From the NCBI GenBank assembly GCA_964624065.1, contig CAZUWF010000026.1, positions 1 through 30,773 on the forward strand: a DNA stretch of 30,773 bases, written 5' to 3'. The position numbers and the translations under genes were made by a program. Below are positions 30,037-30,773 of the stretch, piece by piece; position 1 is the first letter of the stretch; each line of letters begins with the position of its first letter. This stretch comes from UBA7960 sp964624065. GTDB taxonomy: Bacteria; Bacteroidota; Bacteroidia; Bacteroidales; UBA7960. The notes beneath the pieces are model-generated. The model made no database searches. It saw only the letters and a program-made list of their open reading frames with translations, and was not told the DNA's origin.

Positions 30037-30773
30037 ATGCGACAGGTTTTTTTCATACTGCTATACTTACTTTTAGCCCTGCCATTGTTTGGCCAGCCCG
30101 GAGCGACCTACACCGTGATGCATTACAACCTGTTGTATTATGGAATTAATACCTCCTTTTGCACTTCCGATAACAACAATGTAAACCTTAAGGACGGCTA
30201 CTTGGCTACTATAGTTGATTACGTCAAACCCGATATATTTACCGTAAACGAGCTGGGGCATGGACCGGGTGGGACCCAAGATCCAAGCAACCTTTTCCGA
30301 ATTTTGGACAATGTTCTAAATGCATCAGGCAACCCGAGATTCAGTGCAGCACCCTATACCAATACAAAGAACTCCTCGATTGTAAATGGATTGTACTATG
30401 ATAATACTAAGTTCGTTTTTCACCGGGGGGAGGTTATTGCCAATGTTTTGCGCGACATAAACCTATACACCCTTTATGTGAAGGACCAACAGATGCTTGC
30501 TGCTGGCGATACCATTTTCTTGCACGCCATTGTGGCCCATCTTAAGGCCGGCAGTACCACCAGCGATCAAAACACGAGGACTGCCGAAATCCAAACGGTA
30601 ATGGCCTACATTAACACTAAAAACCTGCGTGGGAACCTGTTGTTTTTGTCGGATTTGAACATGCAGAGCTCCCTTGAATTTGCCTACCAGCATCTAACCT
30701 TTCACCTTAACCCCGAAATTAGGTTCCTCGATCCTATAAACCAACCCGGGATTTGGCACGAAAATCCTAACTT
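30037..30773 (+). CDS. Secreted endonuclease/exonuclease/phosphatase-fold protein (3' end outside window)
   Basis: The frame is open from this ATG to the window end (245 codons) with no stop. Residues 1-19 form a signal peptide (RQVFFILLYLLLALPLFG), probably cut before Q20. The rest fits the EEP (DNase I-like/exonuclease III) fold: N31 in VMHYNLLYYG, metal ligand E72 in FTVNELG, H168 and K170 in HAIVAHLKAG, and D206/N208 in LFLSDLN. All expected motifs up to that point are present; the final SDH-type motif lies beyond the window. The substrate could be nucleic acid, a phospholipid or an inositol phosphate. In Bacteroidota such proteins may carry C-terminal sorting domains, which cannot be checked here. 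Strict DNase activity is not proven. Confidence 0.8.
   Translation, partial: MRQVFFILLYLLLALPLFGQPGATYTVMHYNLLYYGINTSFCTSDNNNVNLKDGYLATIVDYVKPDIFTVNELGHGPGGTQDPSNLFRILDNVLNASGNPRFSAAPYTNTKNSSIVNGLYYDNTKFVFHRGEVIANVLRDINLYTLYVKDQQMLAAGDTIFLHAIVAHLKAGSTTSDQNTRTAEIQTVMAYINTKNLRGNLLFLSDLNMQSSLEFAYQHLTFHLNPEIRFLDPINQPGIWHENPN

Overview
This window comes from the chromosome of a member of the phylum Bacteroidota, most likely an anaerobe or facultative anaerobe. Three things point there. The promoter-like elements follow the Bacteroidota -7 pattern TAnnTTTG. Most start codons lack a Shine-Dalgarno sequence and sit behind A/T-rich leaders. The protein set is typical of the phylum: a Porin_10-like outer-membrane protein, an NtrC-type regulator without a DNA-binding domain, a 38-residue L36 with one cysteine, and an L17 with a long tail. 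The homodimeric pyruvate:ferredoxin oxidoreductase suggests anaerobic pyruvate oxidation. I cannot name a genus from the sequence alone.

Layout: (1) 1-825 holds a terminator at the very edge and then about 700 bases with no convincing gene. (2) 826-2796 is a putative porin and 2915-6445 is nifJ, both on the + strand, closed by a strong terminator at 6468-6508. (3) 6529-9987 is a minus-strand unit that reads PAP2 phosphatase, GT39/ArnT-like glycosyltransferase, then the sigma-54-type response regulator. It converges on nifJ and diverges from the ribosomal cluster. (4) 10244-28467 is one 18-kb + strand cluster that merges the str, S10, spc and alpha operons: rpsL-rpsG-fusA-rpsJ-rplC-rplD-rplW-rplB-rpsS-rplV-rpsC-rplP // rpmC-rpsQ-rplN-rplX-rplE-rpsN-rpsH-rplF-rplR-rpsE-rpmD-rplO-secY-map-infA-rpmJ-rpsM-rpsK-rpsD-rpoA-rplQ. 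tuf and adk are absent. The cluster has a promoter-like site before rpsL and a second, internal one before rpmC, and it ends at a clear terminator at 28494-28534. (5) 28669-29961 is enolase with its own terminator. From 30037 a secreted endonuclease/exonuclease/phosphatase-fold protein begins and runs off the window end.

The ribosomal cluster makes 27 ribosomal proteins plus EF-G, IF-1, SecY, methionine aminopeptidase and the RNA polymerase alpha subunit, so translation, nascent-chain processing, export and transcription capacity are co-expressed. The most unusual structure is the 159-base rplP-rpmC gap. It carries a perfect 16-bp palindrome in the spacer of a Bacteroidota-type promoter. Downstream is a leader that can form mutually exclusive hairpins. 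A 15-codon upstream frame starts in a hairpin loop and its stop overlaps the rpmC start codon (ATGA). This is a candidate internal control point for the second half of the cluster. Smaller curiosities are the palindromes and a Met-Pro-Pro-Pro mini-frame at the nifJ start, and one textbook Shine-Dalgarno (rplF) in a cluster that mostly lacks them.
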